Source of the DNA: Pyrus communis
Taxonomy: Eukaryota > Streptophyta > Magnoliopsida > Rosales > Rosaceae
Length of the DNA: 64,000 bases
Direction of reading: 5' to 3'
NCBI RefSeq assembly: GCF_963583255.1
Contig: NC_084807.1
Location: forward strand, 16,949,072 to 17,013,071
Under the pieces are notes generated by a model. That model made no database searches and was not told the origin of the DNA. It saw only the letters and a list, made by a program, of their open reading frames with translations. This document shows, in pieces, positions 22,181 to 33,293 of the stretch. Position numbers and translations under genes: made by a program. How positions within the stretch are numbered: the stretch's first letter is position 1; every line of letters starts with the position of its first letter.

Positions 22181-25100
22181 CCAGGGTCAGCAGCAGAAAC
22201 CGCAGCAGACCTTTATGCCACTACCTGCACCGCTCCAGCAGATCCAGGGTCCGACTAGCTACTGCCAGACTGGTCGAGGTGGTGCTTACCACTATCAAGG
22301 CGATGCTGTCCCTTATGCTCTAGGGCAGTATCAGTATCCCCAGGATCCCTATTCCCAGGGTGGCTATCCTCAGTATTCGGGCGGCTATATGCCGTATCCT
22401 TCAGCTCTAGTAGGTGGCTCTCAGTGGTATCAGGGAGGACAGTATCAGCAGGGTGAGATTGCCACTAGCAGTGCAAGGTCTTCGAGACAGTCGGGTCAGC
22501 CCAGTCAGGGGCGTGGTGCTCAGGGACGCGGTGTTCAGGCGAGCAGAGGCCGCGGCGGACGTCAGCAGGGCCTAGGGCGTCTTCACAATATTTCCCTGCA
22601 GGACGCTCAGAACAACCCAGACTTGATTATGGGTACGTTAAACATTTTTGGTTGTTTTGCTAGAGTCTTAATCGATTGTGGAGCTACACATTCCGTAATT
22701 TCTCATACATTTGCTCAAGTGACGCAACCTCGCCCCACACCTCTAGGGTATGATTTAGAGTTTGTTATGCCTAGATGAGAGAGATGTGTCGTAGATTGTG
22801 TGTACCCAGGTTGTCCAGTGATTGTAGAGGGTGTTGCTTTGTCAGCCGATCTTATCCCCTTAGATATTGTTGACTTTGATGTGATTCTGGGCACGGATTG
22901 GTTACATTTCTATCGTGCCAACATCGACTGTTACGGGAAAGTAGTTACGTTTTACCGACCTGGACTACCTGTGGTTACTTTTGTGGGTGAGCAAAGTGGG
23001 GTGAGACACGGCGTTATTTCGGCGTTGCGAGCGAAAAAGTTGTTGTCAAAGGGTTGTCAGGGGTACCTAGCTCATGTGGTGCTAGATGAGGCTGTTCCTA
23101 GCAGAGTTGAGGATGTGAGAGTGGTCAGACACTTCCCTGATGTATTCCCCGAGGATTTACCTGGTTTACCCCCAGATCGAGACGTGGAGTTCACTATTGA
23201 GTTGCTTCCAGGTACAAATCCTATTTCTTTAAATCCTTATCGTATGGCTCCCGCGGAGTTAAGGGAATTGAAAGTTGAGCTGCAGGAGTTAGTGGATAAG
23301 GGATTCATCCAGCCTAGTACTTCGCCTTGGGGCGCTCCAGTTTTGTTTGTGAGGAAGAAGGATGGAACTTTGAGGTTGTGTATCGACTACAGGCAATTGA
23401 ACCGGGTGACGATTAAAAACCGTTACCCATTGCCTCGTATCGATGATTTGTTTGATCAGCTTCGAGGTACCTGCGTGTTCTCCAAGATAGACTTGAGGTC
23501 TGGTTACTATCAGCTGAAGATTAGTAGGGATGACGTCCCTAAGACGGCATTCAGGACTCGTTACGTCATTACGAGTTTCTGGTTATGCCATTTGGGTTGA
23601 CGAATGCACCAGCTGCTTTCATGGATTTGATGAACCGGGTGTTCCAGCCTTACTTGGATAGATTTGTTATTGTCTTCATTGACGATATACTGGTGTATTC
23701 TAAGTCGAAGGCGGAGCATGTTCGACATCTTACTTTGGTGTTGAAGAGGTTGAGGGAACACCAATTGTATGCTAAGTTTAGCAAGTGCCAGTTTTGGTTA
23801 GATCAAGTTGCGTTTTTAGGGCATATCATTTCTGCTCAGGGTATTTTGGTCGACCCTCAGAAGGTGGTAGCTGTGGAAAGTTGGGAGCAACCGCGAACCG
23901 TCACCGAGGTGAGAAGTTTCCTTGGTTTGGCGGGGTATTATCGGAGATTCGTTAAGGATTTTTCGGTAATTGCTTTGCCATTGACGAGGTTAACGAGGAA
24001 GGATGTTAAATTTGAGTGGGATGATAAGTGTGAGCAGAGTTTCCAGCAGTTGAAGCATTGTCTCACTCATGCACCGGTTTGGCACTCCCAGACGATAGTG
24101 GTGATTTCGAGGTTTATAGCGATGCTTCCTTGAATGGTCTGGGATGTGTATTGATGCAGCATGGTAGGGTGATTGCTTATGCTTCACGACAGTTGAAACC
24201 TCATGAGTTGAATTACCCTACACATGATTTGGAGTTGGCCGCTATCATCTTTGCGTTGAAGTTGTGGAGACACTATCTTTACGGTGAGAAGTGTAGGATC
24301 TTTACAGATCACAAGAGTCTTTAGTATCTCTTTACTCAGAAGGAACTTAATCTTCGTCAACGGAGGTGGTTGGAGTTGCTCAGCGATTATGATTGCACGA
24401 TTGACTATCACCCTGGTCGTGGAAACGTAGTGGCTGATGCACTTAGCAGGAAGTCACAGGGCCGTATTAATGCATTGTACGCGAGTCATGTTCCTCTTTT
24501 GGCGGACTTGCGTGCTACGGGAGTGAGGTTAGAAGCAGAAGATCAAGAAGTGGCGCTACTTGCTAATTTCCAAGTTAGGCCAATTCTTGTTGATCGGGTG
24601 CTTGAAGCTCAGGTAGCTGACCGGGAGACTCAAGAACTGATTCAAGCCCGAGATCAAGGAAGGAGGAGAGACCTCAGAGTTCGTGATTCGGATGGCATGT
24701 TGATGCTAGAAGGTAGAATGTTCGTGCCTAATAATGTGGAGTTGAAGAAAGAAATTCTCGATAAAGCACATATCTCGGCTTATGCCATGCATCCAGGAGC
24801 TACTAAAATGTACCATACCATTCGACCATTTTATTATTGGCCGGGTATGAAGAGGGAGATAGCTGAGTATGTGAGCAGGTGTGCTGTTTGTCAGCAGGTT
24901 AAAGCAGAGAGGAAGAAGCCGTTTGGGTTATTGCAGCCGCTTCCTGTTCCAGAGTGGAAATAGGAAAATATCACTATGGATTTTGTGTACAAGTTGCCGC
25001 GTACACAAAATGGCTTTGACGGCATTTGGGTGATTGTTGATCGGCTCACTAAATCGGCACATTTTATTCCAGTGAGAGAGAAGTATTCTTTGAGCCGTTT

Positions 25101-26022
25101 AGCGGAGTTGTTTATCTCGAAGGTTGTGAAGTACCATGGTGTCCCTGTGAGTATTGTCTCGGATCGTGATCCACGATTCACATCGAAGTTTTGGGTTGCT
25201 TTTCAGGAAGCTTTGGGCACGAGACTACTTTATAGTACGGCATATCATCCGCAGACTGACGGACAGTCAAAGAGAACTATTCAGACGTTGGAGGATATGT
25301 TGCGAGCTTCGGTGTTGCAGTTTGGTGATGCTTGGCACCAGCGGTTGGATTTGATGGAATTTACCTACAACAACAGCTTTCATTCGAGTATCGGCATGGC
25401 GCCATTTGAGGCATTGTATGGTAGATCCTGTCGCACACCGTTGTGTTGGTCAGAGGTTGGCGAATGAGTTTTAGTGGGTCCAGAGATTGTTGAGGAGACT
25501 ACTCAGAATGTTCAGGTGATTAAGTCTAACCTGAAAGCAACTCAGGACAGGCAGAAGAGTCTAGCGGATCGGCATGCTACGGACAGAGTGTATGAGCTTG
25601 GAGATTGGGTATTTTTGAAGCTTTCACCGTGGAGAGGTGTCGTGCGGTTTAGAAAGAAAGGGAAGTTGAGTCCCAGATACATTGGACCATACATGGTCAC
25701 AGAGCGAGTTGGTGAGGTAGCTTATAGGTTGGAGTTGCCTCCGGAGTTGGCTAGAGTGCATAACGTTTTTCACGTGTCTATGCTCCGACATTATGTTGCT
25801 GATCCATCTCACGTGATACCTCCTCAACCGTTAGAGATTAATCCAGATTTGACGTATGACGAGGAACCGGTGACGATCATCGATTGGAAGGAGAAGGTTC
25901 TGAGGAACAAGACGGTGAACTTAGTGAAAGTTTTGTGGAGGAATCATTCAGTCGAGGAAGCTACATGGGAGACAGAAGATCGGATGAGGGATTTGTATCC
26001 TCGATTGTTCTTTGACCACTAG
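22181..26022 (+). pseudogene. Tekay pol relic (protease, RT, RNase H, integrase, chromodomain-like tail)
   Basis: Domain order is gypsy-type: a Q/Y/G-rich linker, aspartic protease with DCGATHS at 22674-22694, reverse transcriptase with FIDDILV at 23675-23695, RNase H with [10 protein letters not shown] near 24117-24146, the integrase zinc domain near 24787-24900, the integrase core (VDRLTKSAHF, VSDRDPRF), a GPY-like segment and a chromodomain-like end (IIDWKEKVLRNK...EATWE) finishing at 26022. Breaks: stop 22776-22778, single-base losses near 23562 and 24079, stops 24322-24324, 24961-24963 and 25465-25467. The third catalytic acid of the integrase (the GQSE position) is lysine at 25270-25272. 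The chromodomain-like tail is thought to guide insertion into heterochromatin in this clade. Confidence 0.95.
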
Positions 26023-26065
26023 GGGTTGCAGCTTGGTTAATTTGAATTTCGGGACGAAATTCTAT

Positions 26066-26079
26066 TAAGGTGGGTAGGT
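26066..26079 (+). promoter_or_regulatory. Polypurine tract
   Basis: The purine-rich run aaggtgggtagg directly before the 3' LTR start at 26080 is the expected plus-strand primer for DNA synthesis. Confidence 0.75.
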
Positions 26080-27703
26080 TGTGACATCCAGTCCCGAAAT
26101 TATTTAAAACGTACGTGTGAATTGTCAACTTTGCCCCTAGTTCGTTTCTTTGACATTATTGGTTGTTTTGTGTGTTGTGGCATGTGTTGGGCCACACACA
26201 CATATGCACACTCACTGTCTCTCTCTGTCCTTTCTCTGTCTCTGTCTCTCATCTCCCTCTCCCTTCCCGTTCACCTTAAACGTACGGACACACACACAAC
26301 TCACATAAATCATCACAGATCGAAGGAACCAATTGCACCTTCAAACTCGTGAGACTGAGGGGAACACAGACGTACCATTTTCAGCTCATAGGTGTCTTAG
26401 TGAGGTCCCAAGGAGCCTCGGAGTGCTTCGTTGGAAGTGTTTTGACGTCGGGATCGCCTGGTTCGAAGTTGGCCAGTTTTGGAGTTTGTGGACAGTTATT
26501 TCGCATATAGGTGACACGTACCCCGAGGACGAGCGTGCGCACTCGAGGCAGGGGGCTACGACCCTTCCACATACCAGTGAGTGGGCTTTTGTTTTCCGTA
26601 TATACCTATATACATTTATTTTCCCAGAAATTGTTTAAAAAGGGTTAAGTGTTTTATGCCATACACCATATTATTATCGTTTATGCATCATTGCATACAT
26701 TAGTAGTGGTACACATATGCATATGCATATTTGGTGCTGTGGACGCACAGGTAAGTGCCAGGTAAGTGGTATACACGTTTACAATTCAGTAGTGGTTTGA
26801 GATGCTTAGAGAGCTCATAACCTGCACCCCCGGTGTTAGTGCTCCCGCCCAGAGTTAGGGGCACAGTCCTTCACGTGATGTTCACCTCCCGAACCACACG
26901 CTCAGCTTGGATCCAAGTTAGGTGCACAGTCCTGTCGTACAGACCACTTTAGGTGGTTCCGACTTGTAGGTGACCCGCGATTATTCGCACAGTCTTCACG
27001 TGATCGTAGCACTAGAGCGTATATATATATTACACCCAGGCCTGTCGTACAGACCACTTTAGGTGGTTCCGACTCGTGGGCAGGTTCAGTTATTGAGTTT
27101 GAGATTTGAGCTCTATATGCAGCCGTACAGGTCACGTTAGGTGACTCCGGCTGCCAGATGTTATGCTATTGATATGAGTTATACCTGAGCACTTGCATAT
27201 CATTATGAGGCTTTGACATGGCACATTGTTGAGCATGATTGACATACCCTTGAGCATGATTGGCATATTTATACATACGTATATATGATTATTTTCTGGG
27301 AAGTATACAGGTTTTACGGCGAGGGGTTAGAATGTATTTTGCCAAATGGTTTTCGAAAAGATTTGTTTTTGCCCACTCACGCTTTTGTTTTGTGCCCCTC
27401 CCGGTTCTAGTTGATTAGCAGTTTCGGTGGTTTCCCCTGAGGGCTTTTCCGGCGTTTTTGACAGACACTCACCATTGTAGGGTCACCTTCGGGTGTACTA
27501 TTGTCGCAATCTTCTTTTGGACTGCTGTAGACCTGCTCTGAATTGTGTTTCACTTATGCTAGCACTTGTTCTAGGACTTTGTATGCTAGTTTTTAAATTA
27601 TTCGTACTTTTATATTACTACTTTATTAGCTTCCACACGTGCACATGGCTACGTCACCTTCGTGTGACGCCCAGCACACTCCGATCTCGGTCGGGGTGTG
27701 TCA
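26080..27703 (+). mobile_element. 3' LTR of the Tekay element
   Basis: Matches the 5' LTR almost throughout. It has hairpin units at 26934-26963, 27044-27073 and 27119-27154, an 11-bp tandem duplication near 26752, and several substitutions clustered near the right end (27669-27680). It ends at the tacat target duplication. Confidence 0.97.
26934..27154 (+). repeat. Three hairpin units in the 3' LTR
   Basis: Identical in sequence and order to those of the 5' LTR: two GTCG/ACCAC-type units and one GCCG/GTCAC-type unit. Confidence 0.85.
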
Positions 27704-27789
27704 TACATATACACTATGGCTATTGTATTTTATAGTAAGTTTTTTTAGTAGTTAAAAAAATTAAAATCATCAAAATAATTTTTTTAATG

Positions 27790-27980
27790 TGTCAAAATGG
27801 TTTACCTGCGTGTCACGTTCATGTAAACCTCTTAAGGACCCGTTATTAATGGGTTCTTATCGTGTGACCCGGTAACGACCCGATTAGTTATCATGTTGAC
27901 CTGAAACCTATTATTTTCATGTCGTTTATGTATTATGTTAATAGGTCGTGTAAGAAATTACCAGGTTCATTGTGAGTGAT
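27790..27980 (-). repeat. Right arm of the inverted-repeat element split by the Tekay insertion
   Basis: Contains gacccgttattaatgggt, gacccggtaacgacccg and ggtcgtgtaag phrases, the reverse-complement style of the block at 18690-18900. See that entry; alignment is loose. Confidence 0.35.
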
Positions 27981-28794
27981 CGCAATTATTACAGTTTATT
28001 ATTTTAGGTCTTGCATGAGATAAGACAATAAGTTATTAGAGTTTTCGTCGCTATCATTTTTTTTTATCAAGGATATTTAAATAGAATAGTACCATATACC
28101 ATATCTTTGGGGTAGTAATAAAACGATAGTATTAGGGAGATCATTTTCTAAGAATACTGCTAAGGAGCCAATGTAAGGAGTCGTTCCTCTTTTAAAGACG
28201 ATTTGGTTATTTTATCGTAAAAATATTATAATTAGAATTGTTTATTCTTTTTAGCATCATTTAAATATCATCTCTAGAAAAATTGACATTTCATGATGAA
28301 AGATGTTAGTTATTATTCGTTTTATCACAAATGGTCCCTAAAATTGACCCTCACCATCAAGATGGTCCTTGAAATAGAAAATCAATTAAAGTAGTTCCTG
28401 AAAATAGATGTCGCAAATTAATGTGGTCCTTCCATCACAATTCGGTTAAAAATTATGTTAAGTACTGATGTGGCATATAAATGGGCCATAAAAGTCCTTT
28501 TTTCTCACAAAGGGTCCTTGAAATTGACATGCGACATCAAAACGGCTCCTGAAATTGACCCACGACATCAAAATGGTCCCTAAAATTAAAAATTGATCAA
28601 TGTAGTCTCGCAGGTAATTGTTTCAAATCAAAGTAGTCATTCCGTCACAATTCAGTAAAAAAATCTCTTATGTGCTGATGTGACACATAAATGGTTCACA
28701 CAAGTCTAATTAAATTTTTAAAAAATTACAAATAGGCTTAATAATTTAATAGTTAATAAAAAAAAATTGTCAATTAAAAAACCCAGTCTTGCAA

Positions 28795-29916
28795 TGTCAC
28801 ATCCCGCCTTCCCTCGCAGTGATATTGTCCGCTTTGGCATTCTCGACCGTGGTGGAACCCGGCGCACCGGTCCGACCCCACAACGAGCTACCGAACGGTT
28901 TTGTTTCTGCAAGCCGCAGCTCCAAAAGGCCTCACTAAGGGGTACCACCAGGCATGTACATATAAGGCCCAAAGACCACGCCCTCACGGGCGATGTGGGA
29001 TACTACAATCCACCCCCCTTAGGGAGCCCGACGTCCTCGTCGGCACACCACGGCCGTGAGTCTGGCTCTGATACCAAATTGTCACATCCCGGCCCGGGGC
29101 GGATCACTTCCCTGGCCCGCTCCACCACCGTAGCACGATATTGTCCGCTTTGGGCTTACCATTCCCTCACGGTTTTGTTTTTGGGAACTCACGAGCAACT
29201 TCCCAGTGGGTCACCCATCATGGGATTGCTCTAGCCCCCTTCTCGCTTAACTTCGGAGTTCCTACGGAACCCGAAGCCAGTGAGCTCCCAAAAGGCCTCA
29301 CTGAAAGGTACATGTGGGCATGGACATATAAGGCCAGGACTCGACCCTCGTGTGGCCGATGTGGGATACTACAATCCACCCCCCTTAGGGAGCCCGACGT
29401 CCTCGTCGGCACACCGAACCAGCACGAGTCCGGCTCTGATACCAAATTGTCACATCCCGGTCTCCCGCCTTGAGGATATTGTCCGCTTTGGCATTCCTGG
29501 CCTGGACTTGGTCGCAGACACCAGGCTACCGCACGGTTTTGTTTTTGCAGGCCGCAGCCCCAAAAGGCCTCCTCAAAGGGTACCACCAGGCATGTACATA
29601 TAAGGCCAGGACTCGACCCTCGTGTGGCCGATGTGGGATACTACAATCCACCCCCCTTAGGGAGCCCGACGTCCTCGTCGGCACACCGAACCAGCACGAG
29701 TCCGGCTCTGATACCAATTGTCACATCCCGGTCTCCCGCCTTGAGGATATTGTCCGCTTTGGCATTCCTGGCCTGGACTAGGTCGCAGACACCAGGCTAC
29801 CGCACGGTTTTGTTTTTGCAGGCCGCAGCCCCAAAAGGCCTCCTCAAATGGTACCACCAGGCATGTACATATAAGGCCCAAAGACCACGCCCTCACGGGC
29901 GATGTGGGATACTACA
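28795..29916 (-). mobile_element. Cassandra-type TRIM array: four LTRs and three internal segments
   Basis: On the minus strand LTRs begin TGTAGTATCCCACATCG and end CGGGATGTGACA. LTRs: 28795-29007 (213 bp), 29080-29373 (294 bp), 29448-29645 (198 bp), 29719-29916 (198 bp). Internal segments of 72-74 bp lie between them, each with the tRNA-Met primer site (TGGTATCAGAGCC) next to the LTR end and a purine-rich ggggggtgga tract at the other end. A perfect target duplication tgcaa flanks the whole array (28790-28794 and 29917-29921), so it inserted as one unit or grew by unequal exchange afterwards. There is no coding capacity. The 5S-like segment in the second LTR and the primer site identify Cassandra. 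Confidence 0.92.
29183..29289 (-). other. 5S rRNA-like segment within the second Cassandra LTR
   Basis: On the minus strand this matches the plant 5S rRNA body: the box A region (aactccgaagttaagcga at 29241-29260) and the box C region (gatgggtgacccactgggaa at about 29200-29220) are intact. The flanks have diverged. It is a retrotransposon-borne 5S copy and may act as a pol III internal promoter; it is not a genomic 5S gene. Confidence 0.9.
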
Positions 29917-30720
29917 TGCAATCACCTCTGATTCCTATCACATTTCTCTACCTCCTTCACTCTTTATTCTCTAAAAAGAAAATCTCAATACATCAACACC
30001 TTTCACCGAATTGAACCTAGATCAAGATCACCATTGGTGACGGCTTGGCCGATTGGCAACAACTTCTGGGACATCACCGATAACATTTAGGCGATCAACA
30101 TCTACACAACCTTAATTTTGGAGAGCTTTTTTGGCGCTTCCCTGGTGGTCTAGTGATGCAAGGAACGGCAAGGTTTGCCTTGAGATAATTAGGTTATAAC
30201 CAAGGCGCATCTACTGTTGGTTGAAAACTATTTCCACGACCCCTCTTAGACCTTGGTTAAGTCTTGTGCCTTTGAGAATTTATGAATGGGAACTCTCTTC
30301 GGAGTAGGCCCTCCTATAAGAAAAAAAAAATTCCATTGTGCAGAAAGGTATTTAGACAACTTTTTAAATTAATTATTAAACCCACCATCAGTACATAACA
30401 ATTTTTTTTACAGAATTATGGCGGAAGGATCATATTGATTTGTGACACCTACTTTCAAGGACTACATTGATTAATTTTAATTTCAGGGACCATCTTGATA
30501 TTGTGGGTCAATTTCAAGAACCATTTGTGATAAAAACCCATAAATCTTGTGAGGTCCATTTATGTGCTACATCAGCACTTAGCGGATTTTTTAACAGAAT
30601 TGTGATGAAATGACCACATTGATTTGCAACACCTATTTTCAAGGACTACATTGATTGATTTTTAATTTAAGGGACCATCTTGATGATGAGGGTCAATTTC
30701 AAAGATCATTTGTGATAAAA

Positions 30721-31400
30721 ATATATTTAAAAATATTATAAGAACAAGTTAAAGGCGTCCGAATTGCGTAACAAATAGGTCGGGCCCAAATAGCCAGTTG
30801 CCTAGAAAGCTTGTAGGGTAGAATTGGGTCACATTAAATTTGTAAGTTCATTGAAATGGGAAGCTGCCAGTATTGGACTACCACATATTGTGTTTTATTT
30901 TCTAATCAAAGAAATTGCATTTATAAATTAATCCTACCAACCACACGTAGGGACGATACAATTCAAGGAGTGGTGAGTTACGTTTATTTTACCAATAAGT
31001 GGCCATGCCAACTTTGTTCATAATATAGACATTAAACAAGGAAAACTATCCAAAACACCCAAAGAGGTTTGTTTTTAATCATCAGGATAAAACAATTTGA
31101 TAATACCCAAACTGGACATAAGAAAGATGACAAAGGAAAGCTCTAGGTTGACAAAACATGCAGCAACCTTTGAAAACCTTTAGACAACAATTGAATGCAA
31201 AATAATAAAGTAAGGGCACGGACTCCAGGAGACAAACCATGTAGGAGGATTTACATGGGTTCACATGACCTTTATCAAAACAAAAGAAAGAAAAAACAAG
31301 ATCCCGTCAGAATCAGAAACAGTGTCTACATATTCATAAACATTGCCAAAAAGTGGAAGATAATGCACACCATTCAATTGTAAAGAATTTTGTATGTTAG
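30721..31400. other. AT-rich stretch upstream of the pararetrovirus promoter
   Basis: No gene or element end was recognised. The part from about 31080 may belong to the viral intergenic region (enhancer side of the promoter), but nothing proves it. Confidence 0.4.
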
Positions 31401-31415
31401 TATCCTTATTCAGTG

Positions 31416-31424
31416 TATATAAGG
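31416..31424 (+). promoter_or_regulatory. TATA box of the viral pregenomic RNA promoter
   Basis: TATATAAGG about 590 bp upstream of the primer site, the arrangement of the pregenomic (35S-like) promoter in caulimovirids. A purine-rich and then CA-rich start region follows. Confidence 0.7.
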
Positions 31425-31625
31425 AGAAGGTCCATTCATTGTAAAAACACTTCAACATCAAAAGACCTCAACACCTCAACAGCTCAACACTTGAACACCC
31501 TACTCTTACCATATACTCACACCATCTTTATACTCAAGCATCCGTAGTCTTCATAGCATCCTTGTAAACACTTCCTTGAAAACACTTTCTTGTAAACAAT
31601 TATCTTTGTAAACATTCTATATATC

Positions 31626-31631
31626 AATAAA
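31626..31631 (+). terminator. Polyadenylation signal of the viral transcript
   Basis: AATAAA about 210 bp downstream of the TATA box; in caulimovirids the signal sits shortly after the transcription start, so the RNA is terminally redundant. Confidence 0.65.
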
Positions 31632-32003
31632 AGTTTAAGTGTACAGATTCAAGCAATCTCAAAGTCTTAAGTAAGTTTTCTTTTCTTTCTTTAGTGTGTT
31701 TGTTTAATTAGACTTCTAGTCCAAAACAGGGAAACACTATTATAGTTATATTATTAATCTGCTAAACTGACGATCATACTTTGTTTGAGCACTCTGTTAT
31801 AGTTGAATGCTTGCCATACAAATAACTGGACATTAACCAGGGTACCTCTGAGTTCTTCGTACCTCTGAGTTCAATCGTTAAGGCCTTATACTTGTACTAT
31901 GAGTGGTCGTCATGCTGAAACATGTCGAGTTCCATGTGCAAGGTTTTATGTTTAGTTGTTATAATGGTCATCCGACTATTTAACCGTGCCTACTTTGCGA
32001 ATC

Positions 32004-32016
32004 TGGTATCAGAGCC
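32004..32016 (+). promoter_or_regulatory. Viral primer binding site (initiator tRNA-Met)
   Basis: TGGTATCAGAGCC, the canonical caulimovirid minus-strand priming site, in the leader about 95 bases before the first ORF. Confidence 0.9.
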
Positions 32017-32108
32017 AAGTTTAGCATTTTAATAGTATAATTATAATAGTAAAGTATCTTGAGGACGAAAGTCATTAACACAACTGATATCACACTTGTT
32101 TATTTTGT

Positions 32109-32931
32109 ATGAACAACAGATATTACTGTTATTGTAGACCTTCTCAACCACAACTACCAGGTATTTATTGTCCCAGGCATGCAACTATAACTAGCATAAA
32201 GAGAAGATTAGCATACATATCGAAAAGAATTAGCAAGACTTTGAAGAAGCAAAAGTTTTATCTTGGTTATATTGAACATCCTTCATTTATTAGTAAATAT
32301 AATAACACAGAAGTGCAGCATAAAGTTTTAGAAGCAAAAAGAGCAACAGATCAAACTTTAGAGACCCTGAGAGAAGAAATAGAGTTTCTAAGAAGCCAAC
32401 TGCTGTAACTTTAGAGAAAGGTAGACTGTAGTTTATGATAGATTACCTTAATTTAGAAATTAGTGAAAAAGAAAAAGAACTTTAGACCAAAATAGTTTAG
32501 TTTGTTATTTTCCATTGAGAAAGCATAATCATATTTTGCATAGTGAAGAAAATCCACAAGCCAATAGTATTGTAGATCTTATTTTTAGTCAAGCAGAAAA
32601 TATAAAAATAGAAAATAATAAGTCTAATCATTTGTTAAACCAGTTGGTATAACATTTTCAGAAAAATTTCATAAAAACAATTAGACAAAATCTTGATTAT
32701 ATTACATCTCAATTAGAAGATAATAATAAAAATATTCAAAGGTTTCCTAGCAAAAGAGAGATAAAAGAGCTTATTGACCTCATAGATAGCAAGCCTAAGC
32801 AAGTAGAACTTAGATCATTAGAAATAGTTGAGCAGTTAAAATTAGAAGTTTAAAAAATTCAATTAGTGCAAAAAGAGTTGAGTGAACAAGTAGATAAGTT
32901 GTATAATAAAATAGATAGATTATTAGTTTAA
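32109..32931 (+). pseudogene. Pararetroviral ORF1 relic
   Basis: The ATG at 32109 opens a basic, Cys- and Tyr-containing start, with a coiled-coil-like helix near its first stop at about 32408. The same product appears to continue in another frame to 32931 (NLDYITSQLEDNN, KREIKELIDLIDS, ending KLYNKIDRLLV). Its final TAA shares one base with the ATG of ORF2 (TAATG at 32929-32933), a stop-start overlap typical of tightly packed caulimovirid ORFs. I cannot assign a function; ORF1 proteins of badna- and tungroviruses are virion-associated or of unknown role. Confidence 0.6.
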
Positions 32932-33293
32932 TGACCGATTCTAAAACTAGCAGAAAATATATCCAAGCTTTGAAAGAAATTAGCAAGCTAGATAAAGAAC
33001 CATTAGGTTTAACAAATTTTTCAACACAAGTAGCCAGTAGTAATATTCCCATTAGGAAAAATAATTTAATTATTCAATTAGTTTTAAGTTTGGCTGAAAA
33101 ATTAGACCAAGTTGAAGAACAAATAGCAGAAATAAACCAAGTTTTACATAACGCATCTTCATCACTTCCACCATCTTTGTTAGAAAAATTAGAAAATTTA
33201 ACTTTAAGTGCAAATAATAATATTAGAAGACCTAAGATAAATCCTTTTGATAGTAGAAAATGGAACTTTTTAGGAGAAAATGGAAAGAAGTAG
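32931..33293 (+). CDS. Pararetroviral ORF2 (small coiled-coil protein), apparently intact
   Basis: This 120-residue frame is open from the ATG that overlaps the ORF1 stop to the TAG at 33291-33293. Residues about 45-80 form a heptad-rich helix (LAEKLDQVEEQIAEINQVL), followed by a second leucine-rich helix and a basic C terminus. Position, size and coiled coil resemble the virion-associated ORF2 proteins of badnaviruses and tungroviruses, which bind capsid and nucleic acid. The polyprotein frame probably begins within its last codons. That this is the only uninterrupted viral frame may simply reflect its short length. Confidence 0.6.
   Translation: MTDSKTSRKYIQALKEISKLDKEPLGLTNFSTQVASSNIPIRKNNLIIQLVLSLAEKLDQVEEQIAEINQVLHNASSSLPPSLLEKLENLTLSANNNIRRPKINPFDSRKWNFLGENGKK

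Larger units (their letters stand above)
19523..27703 (+). mobile_element. Full-length Ty3/gypsy chromovirus (Tekay/Del type)
   Basis: The element is bounded by a perfect 5-bp target duplication, tacat at 19518-19522 and 27704-27708. It has LTRs of 1616 and 1624 bp, a tRNA-Met primer site, a gag-pol region ending in a chromodomain-like tail, and a purine-rich tract before the 3' LTR. By eye about 20 substitutions separate the LTRs (roughly 99 percent identity), so insertion was recent. The coding region is nonetheless disabled by four frame breaks, at least four premature stops and a lost integrase glutamate, so it was either mobilised in trans or inactivated soon after insertion. Confidence 0.97.
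28320..30720. mobile_element. Large inverted-repeat (foldback-like) element hosting the Cassandra array
   Basis: The left arm (28320-28760) starts tttatcacaaatggtcc and the right arm (30370-30720) ends with its reverse complement, ending tttgtgataaa. Each arm contains two related units of about 190 bp (aaatggtccctgaaattgacc, atcaagatggtcc, gtgctgatgtggcacataaatgg), so four units form a palindrome-like structure. No transposase is visible, so it is non-autonomous and its class is unclear; long arms would suit a MULE or foldback element. Target duplications were not resolved. Confidence 0.6.

Noticed and set aside
29183..29289. A free-standing 5S rRNA gene
   Set aside because: The 5S-like segment lies inside an LTR with Cassandra ends, primer site and target duplication, and its flanks are diverged.
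28718..29974. Several overlapping open frames of 80-155 codons
   Set aside because: They run across Cassandra LTR and internal boundaries and repeat with the array, so they are not genes.
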